Shown here one piece after another: positions 53,171 through 62,303 of a stretch of 64,000 nt of DNA; the stretch's first letter is position 1, and every line of letters starts with the position of its first letter. The stretch lies in the NCBI RefSeq assembly GCF_041929235.1, contig NZ_JBHFNP010000192.1, forward strand, positions 1-64,000, in the 5' to 3' direction. The DNA comes from Microseira sp041929235. GTDB taxonomy: Bacteria; Cyanobacteriota; Cyanobacteriia; Cyanobacteriales; Aerosakkonemataceae. The translations under genes and the position numbers were made by a program. The notes below the pieces were generated by a model. That model saw only the letters and a program-made list of their open reading frames with translations, was not told the DNA's origin and did not search any database.

Positions 53171-55279
53171 ATGATTTATTGCCTCAATCCTTGGTGTAAC
53201 AATCCAGAAAATCCAGAAGATGAATCTTTGTGCCTTGAATGTGGAGCAGCATTAATTCTGAAAGATCGTTATCGCGTCGTTAAGAAGTTGGGTGAAGGGG
53301 GTTTTGCACGAGTTTTTGAGGTTGTAGATAACAATGGAAATAAGAAAGTTCTTAAATGTCTAACAAAGCTAGAACATCTGGATTCCTTTAAGCAGGAAGG
53401 CAGAGTATTGAAACAATTGTGGCGTCCAGATATATCAATTCCTAGAGTAGAAGCAGGAGAAGATTACTTCACTCATCCTATAGAAGATTGTCCGCCACGA
53501 GAAATCCACTGTCTGTTGATGGAAAAAATAGAAGGAATCAACTTAGACAAATGGATGGAAAATCCTGAATATAAACCGATTGAAGAAAAGCCAGCAATTG
53601 ACTGGTTATTACAATTAATAAAAATCCGGCGATATCTGCATCATGATAAAAAATATTTACATCTTGATATCAGCCCTTCAAACATCATGCTAAAACCAGA
53701 TGATGGTAAACTGGTGTTAGTTGACTTTGGCGAAGTTAGACAAATTACGAACACTTATTACGCAAGATTAGGTGCGGGAGATGAAGTTGCCAGAAGAGTT
53801 ATATCAATGTATGCAGCGCCAGAACAGGGAAAACAAGGACTGGGATATCCCCAATCAGATTTCTTTGCTTTGGGGCTAACTTTTGTACATTTGCTGACTG
53901 GCAAAAAACCCTGTGATTTCCCGAAAAACGAAGGCACAAAAAAGCCAATTTGGCGAAATAGTGCTAAGCATATTTCAAAGCGGTTGGCTGATTTGCTGGA
54001 TTGGATGATAGAGGAATCTATAGACAAAAGACCGGCAAATGTAGAAATAATTAAAAACCGTTTAGAAAACTGGCGATCGCTCGTAAATCGTCCTGTTTGG
54101 TTACGGGAAGATTGCTGGCAATTTGTTTTACCTACAAGCGCGATCGCAACCACTCTAATAATGGGTGTGCGGTTAACTGGGATATTGCAATCGTGGGAGT
54201 TGGCGGTGTTTGATGGGATGATGCGATCGCGTCCATCTGAAACCATCGATCGGCGCATTTTAGTTGTTGAAGTCACCCAAGAAGATATAGGTGGAAAATA
54301 TCCCGTAGAAGATACAACGTTAGCGAAGTTAATTGAAAAAATAGAACAACATCAACCCCGCGTTATCGGTTTAGATATGCACCGCTATCAAGCCAGACCA
54401 CCGGGGAGAAAAGAATTCATCGAGCAATTTCAACAAAACTCAAATTTATTGACTGTCTGTGCTGCTTTAGATTCAACACCAAACTTTTACCCACCTGCTG
54501 AATTTTCCCAAAAACAGTTAAAGGAACAAGTCGGTTATAGCGATTTAATTAAGGATGATTGGATTGATAATTCAATTCGGCGGCAATTTCTGTCCTACAA
54601 CCCGAAATTTCGTAAATCTCCGACTTGCATTACTCCCTATAGTTTAAGCTTGGTGTTAGCTAAACGATTTCTTCAGGCAGAAGGTAAACCGCTGACAACT
54701 TTGCCAAATGGAGATTGGCATCACGACCAAGTTATCTTGAAACCATTAAATGCGCGGACGGGTGGTTATCAAAACTTAAGTGGCGAGAGCAATGAAATAC
54801 TAATTAACTATCGTTCAAACCCCAAACCCGCAAATAAAGTGACCCTAACGCAAGTTTTAGCTGGAATTAACCCAGAATTGGTAAAAGATCGAATTGTACT
54901 GATTGGCTATACTGCAAAAGTTGCTAGAGATAATTTTAATACCCCATTGGGTGAAATGGCGGGGGTTTGGGTTCACGCACAGATGACGAGTCAAATTATC
55001 AGTGCGGTGATGGATAAACGACCTTTGTTGTGGACCTTACCCCAGTGGGGGGATGCTATTTTTGTTTGGATTTGGTCCCTTGCAGGGGGTGCGTTCGCTT
55101 CGTCTGTGCGATCGCGGCGAGGTTTAGTCGTCCCTAGCGCCAGTGTGGCAGCGATCGCATTATATTTAATCTGCTACGGCAGTCTCGTTATCAGTGGGTG
55201 GATACCGCTGGTTCCTTCAGTATTATCTCTGTTCACAAGCGGCGTTTTGGTCTTTTATATTGCTTCTAAGAACTCATAA
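53171..55279 (+). CDS. 4-Cys Ser/Thr protein kinase with CHASE2 domain
   Basis: The protein has 702 residues from the ATG at 53171. It begins with the cyanobacterial zinc-ribbon-like motif MIYCLNPWCNNPENPEDESL, CLECGAAL. The kinase domain follows: GEGGFARVFEV, K in KKVLKCL, and the catalytic loop LHLDISPSNIML with VDFGEVRQI (LDIS in place of HRD; DFG present). Residues 350-600 are a CHASE2 sensor (MMRSRPSETIDRRILVVEVT, QEDIGGKYP, LIGYTAKVARDNFNTPLGEM, AGVWVHAQMTSQIISAVMD). Three C-terminal transmembrane segments follow. It is an outside-sensing membrane kinase. It probably forms a unit with DUF928 12 bp downstream. Confidence 0.9.
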   Translation: MIYCLNPWCNNPENPEDESLCLECGAALILKDRYRVVKKLGEGGFARVFEVVDNNGNKKVLKCLTKLEHLDSFKQEGRVLKQLWRPDISIPRVEAGEDYFTHPIEDCPPREIHCLLMEKIEGINLDKWMENPEYKPIEEKPAIDWLLQLIKIRRYLHHDKKYLHLDISPSNIMLKPDDGKLVLVDFGEVRQITNTYYARLGAGDEVARRVISMYAAPEQGKQGLGYPQSDFFALGLTFVHLLTGKKPCDFPKNEGTKKPIWRNSAKHISKRLADLLDWMIEESIDKRPANVEIIKNRLENWRSLVNRPVWLREDCWQFVLPTSAIATTLIMGVRLTGILQSWELAVFDGMMRSRPSETIDRRILVVEVTQEDIGGKYPVEDTTLAKLIEKIEQHQPRVIGLDMHRYQARPPGRKEFIEQFQQNSNLLTVCAALDSTPNFYPPAEFSQKQLKEQVGYSDLIKDDWIDNSIRRQFLSYNPKFRKSPTCITPYSLSLVLAKRFLQAEGKPLTTLPNGDWHHDQVILKPLNARTGGYQNLSGESNEILINYRSNPKPANKVTLTQVLAGINPELVKDRIVLIGYTAKVARDNFNTPLGEMAGVWVHAQMTSQIISAVMDKRPLLWTLPQWGDAIFVWIWSLAGGAFASSVRSRRGLVVPSASVAAIALYLICYGSLVISGWIPLVPSVLSLFTSGVLVFYIASKNS

Positions 55280-55291
55280 TCACCATTTGCT

Positions 55292-56041
55292 ATGGTCACC
55301 GAGCAGGTTAAGATTGCTTTTGCGATTGCTCTCTCAATCATCAGCGTGCCATTCTACCCGGTGCTTGCACAACAACAGTCTGGTATTCTGGAGAATCAGA
55401 ACCAAGTCAATGCAAGTCGCGACCGACCACCCAAAGGAACTGCCACAGAAGGCGGTGGACTTGGCGATTCTAGCGCATCTTGCAACAACACAGGTCAGCG
55501 ACTGACAGCTTTAGTTCCTCGCAATCTGGAACAGCGATTAACCACAGAAGAATATCCCACATTTTGGTTTTATCTTCCCTATTCATCACAAGAAATTGAA
55601 TCGAGCGAATTTTCACTGCACGAGCGCGACGAAAAACTTATTTACCGAACTTCTTTTAAACCCTCTAAAACTCCTGGAATTATTGGGATTCGTCTCCCTG
55701 CCGTTCCTAAATATGCCCTGCAACCGAATCAATATTACCATTGGTATTTAGTAATTAAATGCCAACAAAAGACCCCCAATCAGCGCGTTGCTGTGGATGA
55801 GTGGGTGCAACGAGTTCCGTTAACTCCCGAAAGCGAGGTTAAAATGAACGCTGGGAATCCAGAAATTTGGTATGACGCTTTATCCCGTTTAGCAGAACAG
55901 CGTCTTAGCAATTCAGAAAATGAACAACTCAAACGCGATTGGATGAATTTATTAACATCTGCTGAGTTAGATTCCACTGATTTGGAGGCTATGGGTAAAA
56001 TACCTGTGGTTGAAGTCATACAACTCGTGGATAATGGTTAA
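55292..56041 (+). CDS. DUF928 exported protein
   Basis: This 249-residue protein has an N-terminal signal peptide (MVTEQVKIAFAIALSIISVP, FYPVLAQQ). The DUF928 pattern follows: LTALVPRNLEQRLTTEEYPT, FWFYLPY, PGIIGIRLP, ALQPNQYYHWYLVIKCQQ and EIWYDALSRLAEQ. DUF928 genes commonly follow CHASE2 kinases in cyanobacteria, as here, so the pair may form a signalling unit. Role unknown. Confidence 0.88.
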   Translation: MVTEQVKIAFAIALSIISVPFYPVLAQQQSGILENQNQVNASRDRPPKGTATEGGGLGDSSASCNNTGQRLTALVPRNLEQRLTTEEYPTFWFYLPYSSQEIESSEFSLHERDEKLIYRTSFKPSKTPGIIGIRLPAVPKYALQPNQYYHWYLVIKCQQKTPNQRVAVDEWVQRVPLTPESEVKMNAGNPEIWYDALSRLAEQRLSNSENEQLKRDWMNLLTSAELDSTDLEAMGKIPVVEVIQLVDNG

Positions 56042-56073
56042 GAAACCCGGTTTTTTAGAAAAACCGGGTTTCT
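56041..56073. terminator. Palindrome AGAAACCCGG family, copy 2
   Basis: AGAAACCCGGTTTTTT is followed by its complement after a short loop. It sits immediately after the DUF928 stop, in terminator position; cf. 12060-12092. Confidence 0.6.
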
Positions 56074-56080
56074 GGTTGTT

Positions 56081-56195
56081 ATATGATGTCCGGTAAATTA
56101 CCCATAATACCGTCACCCTAAAGGGTGCGGCTACACAAACTAAGCCCGCCTGCGCGGGCTTATTTTATTAGAGGTAATCGACCGGACACGATATT
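56081..56195. repeat. Nested inverted-repeat element, copy 2
   Basis: The outer arms ATGATGTCCGGTAAATTACC and GGTAATCGACCGGACACGAT enclose CACCCTAAAGGGTG and AGCCCGCCTGCGCGGGCT palindromes. Its right arm overlaps the CHAT stop codon. Same outer arm family as at 45966. Confidence 0.6.
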
Positions 56196-58773
56196 AAAGC
56201 CAATTCCCAACTAAAACATAAGGTGCCCAAACATTGGGAGCTTTGTATTGCTCAAACAGGGATTTTTGACTTAGTTGCAATGCTTTTGCTCGCGTCATGT
56301 TTGGTTTAGATAACTCTTGGTAAAATTTTGCCATTAGTTCGGTATTGGCTGCATCCCGTGCTTCCCATAACGTTGATATTGTACTGCGTGCGCCTGCACG
56401 CACTGCAATTCCAGCCAGTCCTAAAATCGCTCGGTTATCTCCTTGTGCTGTATAGCAAGCACTCAGGACGAGTAATTCGATAGTTTGAGATTCGCTTTGA
56501 CGGTTCGATTGAATTATGTTAGCTAAATCTTTACCCTTGACTAATTGATTGTAAGCCACAATAAATGTACCATCCGGTTCAGAACTGAAGACGCCGTGAG
56601 TTTTAATATGGATGGCTGAAAAGTTTTCTGATTCGAGTTGCTGTTGGATATTTGCCAGGGTAAAATTCTCATTTACAAGTGTTTCGCTGGCAGATGCTTG
56701 CGTTTTTATTTGATTTAACTCTTGGTCAAAATATCTAATGCGCTCGTAAAATATTCCCTCGATTGTTTGTGGTTGACCAACGCCACCAATAAATAATTTT
56801 AAGCTTTTTTCCAGCGGTTTGGGGGCGAAAATTTCCAATTGGGGAGCCACAGCAGTTGGATATTTTTCAAACAGATATTTTTGACCGTCGTGGAGAATTG
56901 TCATCGGGATATTTCGCAAGTCTCCATCTAGAACAAATACTAAAGTTTCAATGTCTTTGCGGCTGCTAATTGTTGGTTCGATAGGTTTAAATATCCATTG
57001 ATAAAATATCTGCGCTTTTTGGATAACTTCATCGCGGCGATTCGGTGCGTTTAAATATTCTTTTAACTCGGCGATCGCATTGTGTACCTGGTTTTTGTCA
57101 ATCGCAATTTCATGATATTCTAAAACTTTTTCAGGTAACTGTAAAATGACGGCTAACCGTTGGTCTAACACAATCGGATAAATAATGGCAGCTTTGGGAT
57201 CGGGAACTTTGTTAATTACAACTAATTTAGACAAATCGCAGCCTAAAAAGTTTTCTATTTCGGCAAGTTGCAGCGCATCAATTTGTTTGATTGCTTGTTG
57301 AAGGTTTTCTTGACTGGGTTCGGATTGCAAAAGTAAATCAACTAACTGACGATAAATTGGTTCGACTTCATCGCGAAAGGAAAATTGACCTTCGGGGTTG
57401 AGTATAACTAAGTTTTTTCGCAAATATTCAAGGGTTTTAACGGCTTCGGTGTAGGAGGCGATCGCTGCCATTCTATTCCCAGTATTATTATACAATCTTC
57501 CTAACTGCCACTGCCATTGATAGGCGATATCAAAAAATTGATTACATTGCGCTAACTTTAATGCTGTTTCTGTGAGGTTAATCCCCTGTTGCGGTTGTTG
57601 ATTAAACTCATAAAATTGTCCTAAATAACCAATTGCGTAGGCTTCTAAGCGCCGATTGGCTAAGGTTTTGGCTTGTGCGAACGCTCTACTTAGGAGAGAT
57701 GGAATTGCTTCATTTATAGGGTTGAGTTTAAGTAGACTGCGAGAGAGGTTTATTTTAGATGCGATCGCCAACAAACTCGGAGATAATTCGCTTACCGCCT
57801 GTCTAACTTCAGGCCAAATTTTTTCTGCCTCTACTCGTTGTTTTGTTTCAATTAATAAATTGAGTAAATTAAGTTGTGCTTGCAGTTTGATTTGGGGTGA
57901 AGTTGCTTGTGCGATCGCAGAGCGATAGAAATTAACAGCTTTTTTACTCTCCACTTCAGCCCTTTGCGGATCGTTCACACTTTGCGCGCGTTTGAATTGA
58001 GCAAAGGCGGTATTTCCCAAACTCAGTTGAGTGGCAATAACTGCTGGCGTTGCGTTTAACGATAGGGCTAATTTTAAACTTTCTTCTAAGATAGCTTCCG
58101 ATTGCTTTAAATCCCCATTCACTCGCAAAACATCACCCAAACTCCGGTATACAGTTGCTTTTAATTCCGAGTCGGATTGAGTTTCGATAGTTTTTCGGAG
58201 TTGTTCTAATAATTGTTCGGCGAGGCGATATCTGCCTAAAGCTTGGAGTGCTTGAGTTTGGTTGAGTTGGCTGCCAATAACTCCATTTTCATCTTTGGCT
58301 TTTTGATATTCAGCTTCCGCTTGTTTCCAAGTATTTAAAGCTGCTTCGGCGTCACCTTGTTCGAGTTGCTGTCGTCCTTGTTCGTTGAGGGTTTGTGCTG
58401 TTTGTAAGATTGATTTGAACCGCAGAGACGCAGAGGAAGCAGAGAGGTTAAAAGGGGTGATGATGGTGAGGAATAGGGAGAGGAGAAGTAGGAGGAGAAG
58501 CGAGAGCGATCGCTGTCTCTTTCTAGTAATTTTAGCCTGCGTAGGCAGGCTTTGTTTGTGTAGCGACACCCTTAAGGGTGTCATAATATCGAACGAGTGG
58601 GGGGTGATGATGGTGAGAAATAGGGAGAGGACAAATATGAGGAGAAGCGAGAGCGATCGCTGTCTCTTTCTAGTAATTTTAGCCTGCGAAGGCAGGCTTC
58701 GTTTGTGTAGCGACACCCTTAAGGGTGTCATAATATCGAATTTCAGCCAAGGTTTATTTCCCATAGCAACCAA
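56194..58773 (-). CDS. CHAT-domain protease with TPR repeats
   Basis: The frame has 859 codons. A Lys/Arg-rich hydrophobic N-terminal segment is present twice (MTPLRVSLHK, RKRQRSLSLLL, LSLFLTIITP) because of a 147-bp tandem duplication, so the true start may be the second MTPL. Then come about eight TPR-like helices (residues 110-480) and a C-terminal CHAT domain. Its caspase-like dyad is His in IHIKTHGVFSSE and Cys in LLVLSACYTAQGDNRA. In cyanobacteria CHAT-TPR genes often pair with TPS exoproteins; the upstream gene on this strand is one, and its end overlaps this frame. Confidence 0.88.
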   Translation of the reverse strand: MVAMGNKPWLKFDIMTPLRVSLHKRSLPSQAKITRKRQRSLSLLLIFVLSLFLTIITPHSFDIMTPLRVSLHKQSLPTQAKITRKRQRSLSLLLLLLLSLFLTIITPFNLSASSASLRFKSILQTAQTLNEQGRQQLEQGDAEAALNTWKQAEAEYQKAKDENGVIGSQLNQTQALQALGRYRLAEQLLEQLRKTIETQSDSELKATVYRSLGDVLRVNGDLKQSEAILEESLKLALSLNATPAVIATQLSLGNTAFAQFKRAQSVNDPQRAEVESKKAVNFYRSAIAQATSPQIKLQAQLNLLNLLIETKQRVEAEKIWPEVRQAVSELSPSLLAIASKINLSRSLLKLNPINEAIPSLLSRAFAQAKTLANRRLEAYAIGYLGQFYEFNQQPQQGINLTETALKLAQCNQFFDIAYQWQWQLGRLYNNTGNRMAAIASYTEAVKTLEYLRKNLVILNPEGQFSFRDEVEPIYRQLVDLLLQSEPSQENLQQAIKQIDALQLAEIENFLGCDLSKLVVINKVPDPKAAIIYPIVLDQRLAVILQLPEKVLEYHEIAIDKNQVHNAIAELKEYLNAPNRRDEVIQKAQIFYQWIFKPIEPTISSRKDIETLVFVLDGDLRNIPMTILHDGQKYLFEKYPTAVAPQLEIFAPKPLEKSLKLFIGGVGQPQTIEGIFYERIRYFDQELNQIKTQASASETLVNENFTLANIQQQLESENFSAIHIKTHGVFSSEPDGTFIVAYNQLVKGKDLANIIQSNRQSESQTIELLVLSACYTAQGDNRAILGLAGIAVRAGARSTISTLWEARDAANTELMAKFYQELSKPNMTRAKALQLSQKSLFEQYKAPNVWAPYVLVGNWL
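58454..58740. repeat. 147-bp-period tandem duplication inside the CHAT gene start
   Basis: The segments 58454-58593 and 58601-58740 are about 95 percent identical by eye over 140 bp, with a 147-bp period (49 codons). Each contains GTGTAGCGACACCCTTAAGG GTGTC and AGCCTGC/GCAGGCT palindromes of the dispersed CTACACAAA family. Confidence 0.85.
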
Positions 58774-61700
58774 TTGGTAAAGAAGGACTATAAGGCGTCG
58801 CTGCTGCCGGATCTGCTGTTAAAATAATCTCACCATTTGCACCGCGCACCCAACCTTGTGCTTCGACAATTTTGTCTGGTGTTTGTTGTCGATTGTCAGT
58901 TGCAACTGAATCAGAACGAGTATCTCTCCAAATTGCCTCGCTGGTAAAAGGTTGGGTGGGATTTGGCGGTAACCCTCCCGTACCAGTAATCGTAAAACTA
59001 GATGTTTCTCTACCTATTGGTTGACAACCTGTGACAATATTAGGAGATTCGTCAATTCCTGGAATGTTAACTAATCCTTGGGTAGGGTCAATTTCGGGGG
59101 TTTGAATTTCTACTATTCCATCAATTCCGAGTTGGGAACTAGCATCGATATCGCTATTCAAAGATCGATAAATTGCTTGCGTATTAATTTGAATGTTACC
59201 ACCTTGACCTCGAATTGCATTGGCGCGAATATCGCTATTTTCTAATGCAGCTAAAGTATCTGAATTAATATTAATATTGCCACCATTGGCAGTACCGAAA
59301 GCGTTGGTGGTAATGTTGCTGTTGCGGCGCATTTGCAAGGCTTCGGTTTGTAACGAAATGTTGCCGCGATCGCCCACTCTAGTTTCCGCACGCAAGGAAC
59401 CTCGGTTATCCAAACGCACAGTGTCAGCAGTAATATTTAAGTTACCTGCCGCACCCGTACCTTCGCCACTGACGGTGACTTGTGCGCCGTTGCGGACGGT
59501 TAAACTTCCAGTTTCCACGTTCAAATCTCCGGCATTTCCCGCACCTAAAGTACTAGCAAATACGCCACTGGGGACTATATTACCTACAGAAGTACCAATA
59601 ATTTCGATAGAATCTTTGGCATTAATTGTTACTCTTCCTCCCAATCCCGTACTGTTTTGGGTTGTTCCTGCACCAATGCGCGAACCATTTTGTACGGTTA
59701 AGTTGCGCGTGTCAATATGCAAGTTTCCGGCATCACCTGCACCCAAAGTGTCGGCAGAAATAGCAGCACCATCTTGGAGGTTTAATCTAGGAGTATTAAC
59801 AGTTAAATTGCCAGCTTTTTTATTTCCAAATGTGGCAGTTGCTAATCCGCCTCTACCAATCAAAGTCACAGATTCCGAAGCATTTACGGTCAAATTTCCA
59901 CCTAATCCGGTTCCCAAGGTAGAAGTAGTCGCACCTGCACCATCGCGGATAAGCAATCTGGGAGTTGTAATTATTAAATCGCCTGCATCTCCCGAACCAT
60001 TGAAATTAACTGTAGCAAAACCTGTCAAACTGCGGCGTTGTTGAGGGTTTTGGATAATGAATGAAACAGTGTCTTCTGCGGGAATAAATGCACCTGGGTT
60101 ATCGCCAACTACTTCTACAGATTCGGTAGCGTTTACTGTCAGAATTCCTCCCTTACCTACACCTGTTGTAAGTGTTGAGACTCCTGCACCAAAACCTTGG
60201 AGGATTATTCTAGGAGCATTAATTGTGAGATTACCAGAATTGCCATCGCCTGCGGTTCCGGTTTGAATGCTACTTAACGCTGTAACTTCTACTAATTCTG
60301 AAGCATTAATTGTTAAATTTCCTCCTTTTCCCTTGCCACCTGTAGAGGCAGCAATAAAGGCACCTTCTAGGAAAATCCCCCTAGCATTGACTAATAAGTT
60401 ACCAGCGTTTCCAGCACCAAGACTACTCGAAGAAAGTCCGCCGCGTCTGACTATATTTAACTGTCCAGTGGTAACGTTCAAGTCGCCAGCATTACCGCTA
60501 CCAACTGCTAAAGTAGCGACGATACTGCCATTGCGAAGATCTACTAATTCTCCGGCATTGAGGGTGAGATTACCACCGGCGCTGCTACGCGTGGTTGCAG
60601 ATAGAATGCCAGCGCGATCGCGTACAATTAACCGAGGAGTTGTAACGGTCAAATTCCCCCCTTCTTTCCCTCTGCCAAACGTTCCCGTCGCTATCCCGGT
60701 GATAAAAATCGGCAGTCCTATACTAATCTCAGGAGAGATATCAACTCTATCATCTATTGTCCGAGTCCCGATAATTTCCAAACCATTGGTCGCATTTACT
60801 ATTAAATTTCCTCCCCTACCTCCCACGCTGGTAAGCGATGCAATTCTTCCCCCTTCTCGAATCGTCATTTCGCGAGTATTAATCGTTAAATCTCCCGCAT
60901 CTCCCGCCGCAAAACTTCCGGTAAATATACCATCTCGCAGCAAACCTTCGTTAAAAGCACCCAGCAAAAGAGTGGGAATTAAATTTTCAATCCTTCCCGT
61001 TCCAATAATATTAACCGAGTCAGAAGCATTGATAAAAATATTGCCACCACGACCTTCACCAAAAGTGTATGCAGATACCAATGCGCCATCTTGTAAGGTA
61101 AAATTATTGGCTTGAATCGTTATATTGCCGCCATTTTGATTTTCCAAGGTATTGGCAATAACCTGGGATTGTCCGGTTAGGGTTACCTGTCCTCCTGTTA
61201 TTTGAATATCGCCCGCACCAATATTGCTGGTATCTAGAATTGCCTGTTGGTCAAGTTGAATATTTCCATAATTAGTAACCAATTGTTGGTTATTATTTCC
61301 CAATAACCACTGACCGGAACTTACTGAAGCAAGTTCAATCCGTCCTCCAGGTGCGATTATATTTCCGCCTGCAATGGTGACATCTCCCCCCACCAATGCT
61401 AAAGTTTGTCCCGGTTGCACTGCTAAACGCGAACCTTGCACTTGAATCGGTGCAGCATTCGTACCCAATTGCAATCCAATCGGCACGTTAACTGTTAGTA
61501 ACGGGGTAGTTTGTGCGGTAGATACGGTACTAAATTGCCTCCCATCGGCAAAGTTCAAACTTCTTGCCGTACTGGCAAAGAATGAACCGCCAATATTTAA
61601 CCTGGCATTGGCACCAAAAATAAGTCCGTTTGGGTTAATCAAGAATAAATTAGCAGTTCCGTTGGCGCGAATAATGCCATCAATATTAGAAATATAATTT

Positions 61701-62056
61701 CCCGTAACGCGGCTAAAAATATTTTGGATATCTAGGGCGTTGTTAAAAAAAGCCTTGTTGTTAGTGGGGATAGAAAATGACTCAAAACTGTGGAATAAAT
61801 TATTACCCGTGCGAGTTCCACCTTCAATAATATTGATATTTCCATTCGGCGTGACGGTGGAATTAACTGGGAGAGTGGTATCGGGGGTAATTTGCGCCAG
61901 GGTGGTGCTGGGGAATGCGATCGCAAATAAAATCGCCAGGATAACTCGTTCGTAGTTGCGCTTTAGCGCCCTTGCGGGTTTATTAATCGATTGCGTTAGT
62001 TTCCCATACCTTTGGTAAAACCCGCCCCTACAATTTTTTGAACTGTTTTGAACCAT
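58754..62056 (-). CDS. Two-partner-secretion exoprotein (filamentous haemagglutinin N-terminal domain)
   Basis: This 1,100-residue protein has an extended N-terminus, then a signal peptide (RVILAILFAIAFPSTTLAQI at about residue 40) and a TPS secretion domain: GTRTGNNLFHSFESFSIP, ANLFLINPNGLIFGANARLN, IGGSFFASTARSL. A long right-handed beta-helix follows with many G-N-L-T-V-NA/T repeats (GGNLTVNASE, AGDLNVETGSL), ending with a short cysteine-containing tail. It is exported through a TpsB-type outer-membrane pore not present here. The first 35 residues (RGGFYQRYGKLTQSINKPAR) come from an interspersed repeat, so the real start may be later. Confidence 0.9.
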   Translation of the reverse strand: MVQNSSKNCRGGFYQRYGKLTQSINKPARALKRNYERVILAILFAIAFPSTTLAQITPDTTLPVNSTVTPNGNINIIEGGTRTGNNLFHSFESFSIPTNNKAFFNNALDIQNIFSRVTGNYISNIDGIIRANGTANLFLINPNGLIFGANARLNIGGSFFASTARSLNFADGRQFSTVSTAQTTPLLTVNVPIGLQLGTNAAPIQVQGSRLAVQPGQTLALVGGDVTIAGGNIIAPGGRIELASVSSGQWLLGNNNQQLVTNYGNIQLDQQAILDTSNIGAGDIQITGGQVTLTGQSQVIANTLENQNGGNITIQANNFTLQDGALVSAYTFGEGRGGNIFINASDSVNIIGTGRIENLIPTLLLGAFNEGLLRDGIFTGSFAAGDAGDLTINTREMTIREGGRIASLTSVGGRGGNLIVNATNGLEIIGTRTIDDRVDISPEISIGLPIFITGIATGTFGRGKEGGNLTVTTPRLIVRDRAGILSATTRSSAGGNLTLNAGELVDLRNGSIVATLAVGSGNAGDLNVTTGQLNIVRRGGLSSSSLGAGNAGNLLVNARGIFLEGAFIAASTGGKGKGGNLTINASELVEVTALSSIQTGTAGDGNSGNLTINAPRIILQGFGAGVSTLTTGVGKGGILTVNATESVEVVGDNPGAFIPAEDTVSFIIQNPQQRRSLTGFATVNFNGSGDAGDLIITTPRLLIRDGAGATTSTLGTGLGGNLTVNASESVTLIGRGGLATATFGNKKAGNLTVNTPRLNLQDGAAISADTLGAGDAGNLHIDTRNLTVQNGSRIGAGTTQNSTGLGGRVTINAKDSIEIIGTSVGNIVPSGVFASTLGAGNAGDLNVETGSLTVRNGAQVTVSGEGTGAAGNLNITADTVRLDNRGSLRAETRVGDRGNISLQTEALQMRRNSNITTNAFGTANGGNININSDTLAALENSDIRANAIRGQGGNIQINTQAIYRSLNSDIDASSQLGIDGIVEIQTPEIDPTQGLVNIPGIDESPNIVTGCQPIGRETSSFTITGTGGLPPNPTQPFTSEAIWRDTRSDSVATDNRQQTPDKIVEAQGWVRGANGEIILTADPAAATPYSPSLPIGCYGK

Positions 62057-62111
62057 TTTAGATACACCTTTATGCGATCGCTCCTTATTTTAGTTGGTTG
62101 AGTCGATACCC

Positions 62112-62272
62112 CCAACCCCCCTTGCCAAGGGGGGCGGTGTTGTTCTACCTTTGGCGGGGGTTGTTTTTATTGTCCCCCCTGGGAGAAGGGGGACTTTCTT
62201 TTTCTTGTCCCCCCTGGGATAAGGGGGACTTTCTTTTTCTAGTCCCCCCTGGGATAAGGGGGACTAGGGGGA
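62112..62272. repeat. C/G-rich hairpin repeats, three GTCCCCCCTGGGATAAGGGGGAC units
   Basis: One CCCCCCTTGCCAAGGGGGG hairpin at 62113 is followed by units at 62172, 62207 and 62242 (35-bp period), separated by TTTCTTTTTCT. It lies between the TPS gene and the GNAT gene. Confidence 0.8.
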
Positions 62273-62303
62273 TCGACAGTATTTTTGCCAGCTTGAAAAA
62301 ATA

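Noticed and set aside
59220..61115. Three plus-strand ORFs of 69-282 residues
   Set aside because: They are antisense to the repetitive beta-helix of the TPS exoprotein; their Pro/Val-rich pattern mirrors its Gly/Asn repeats.
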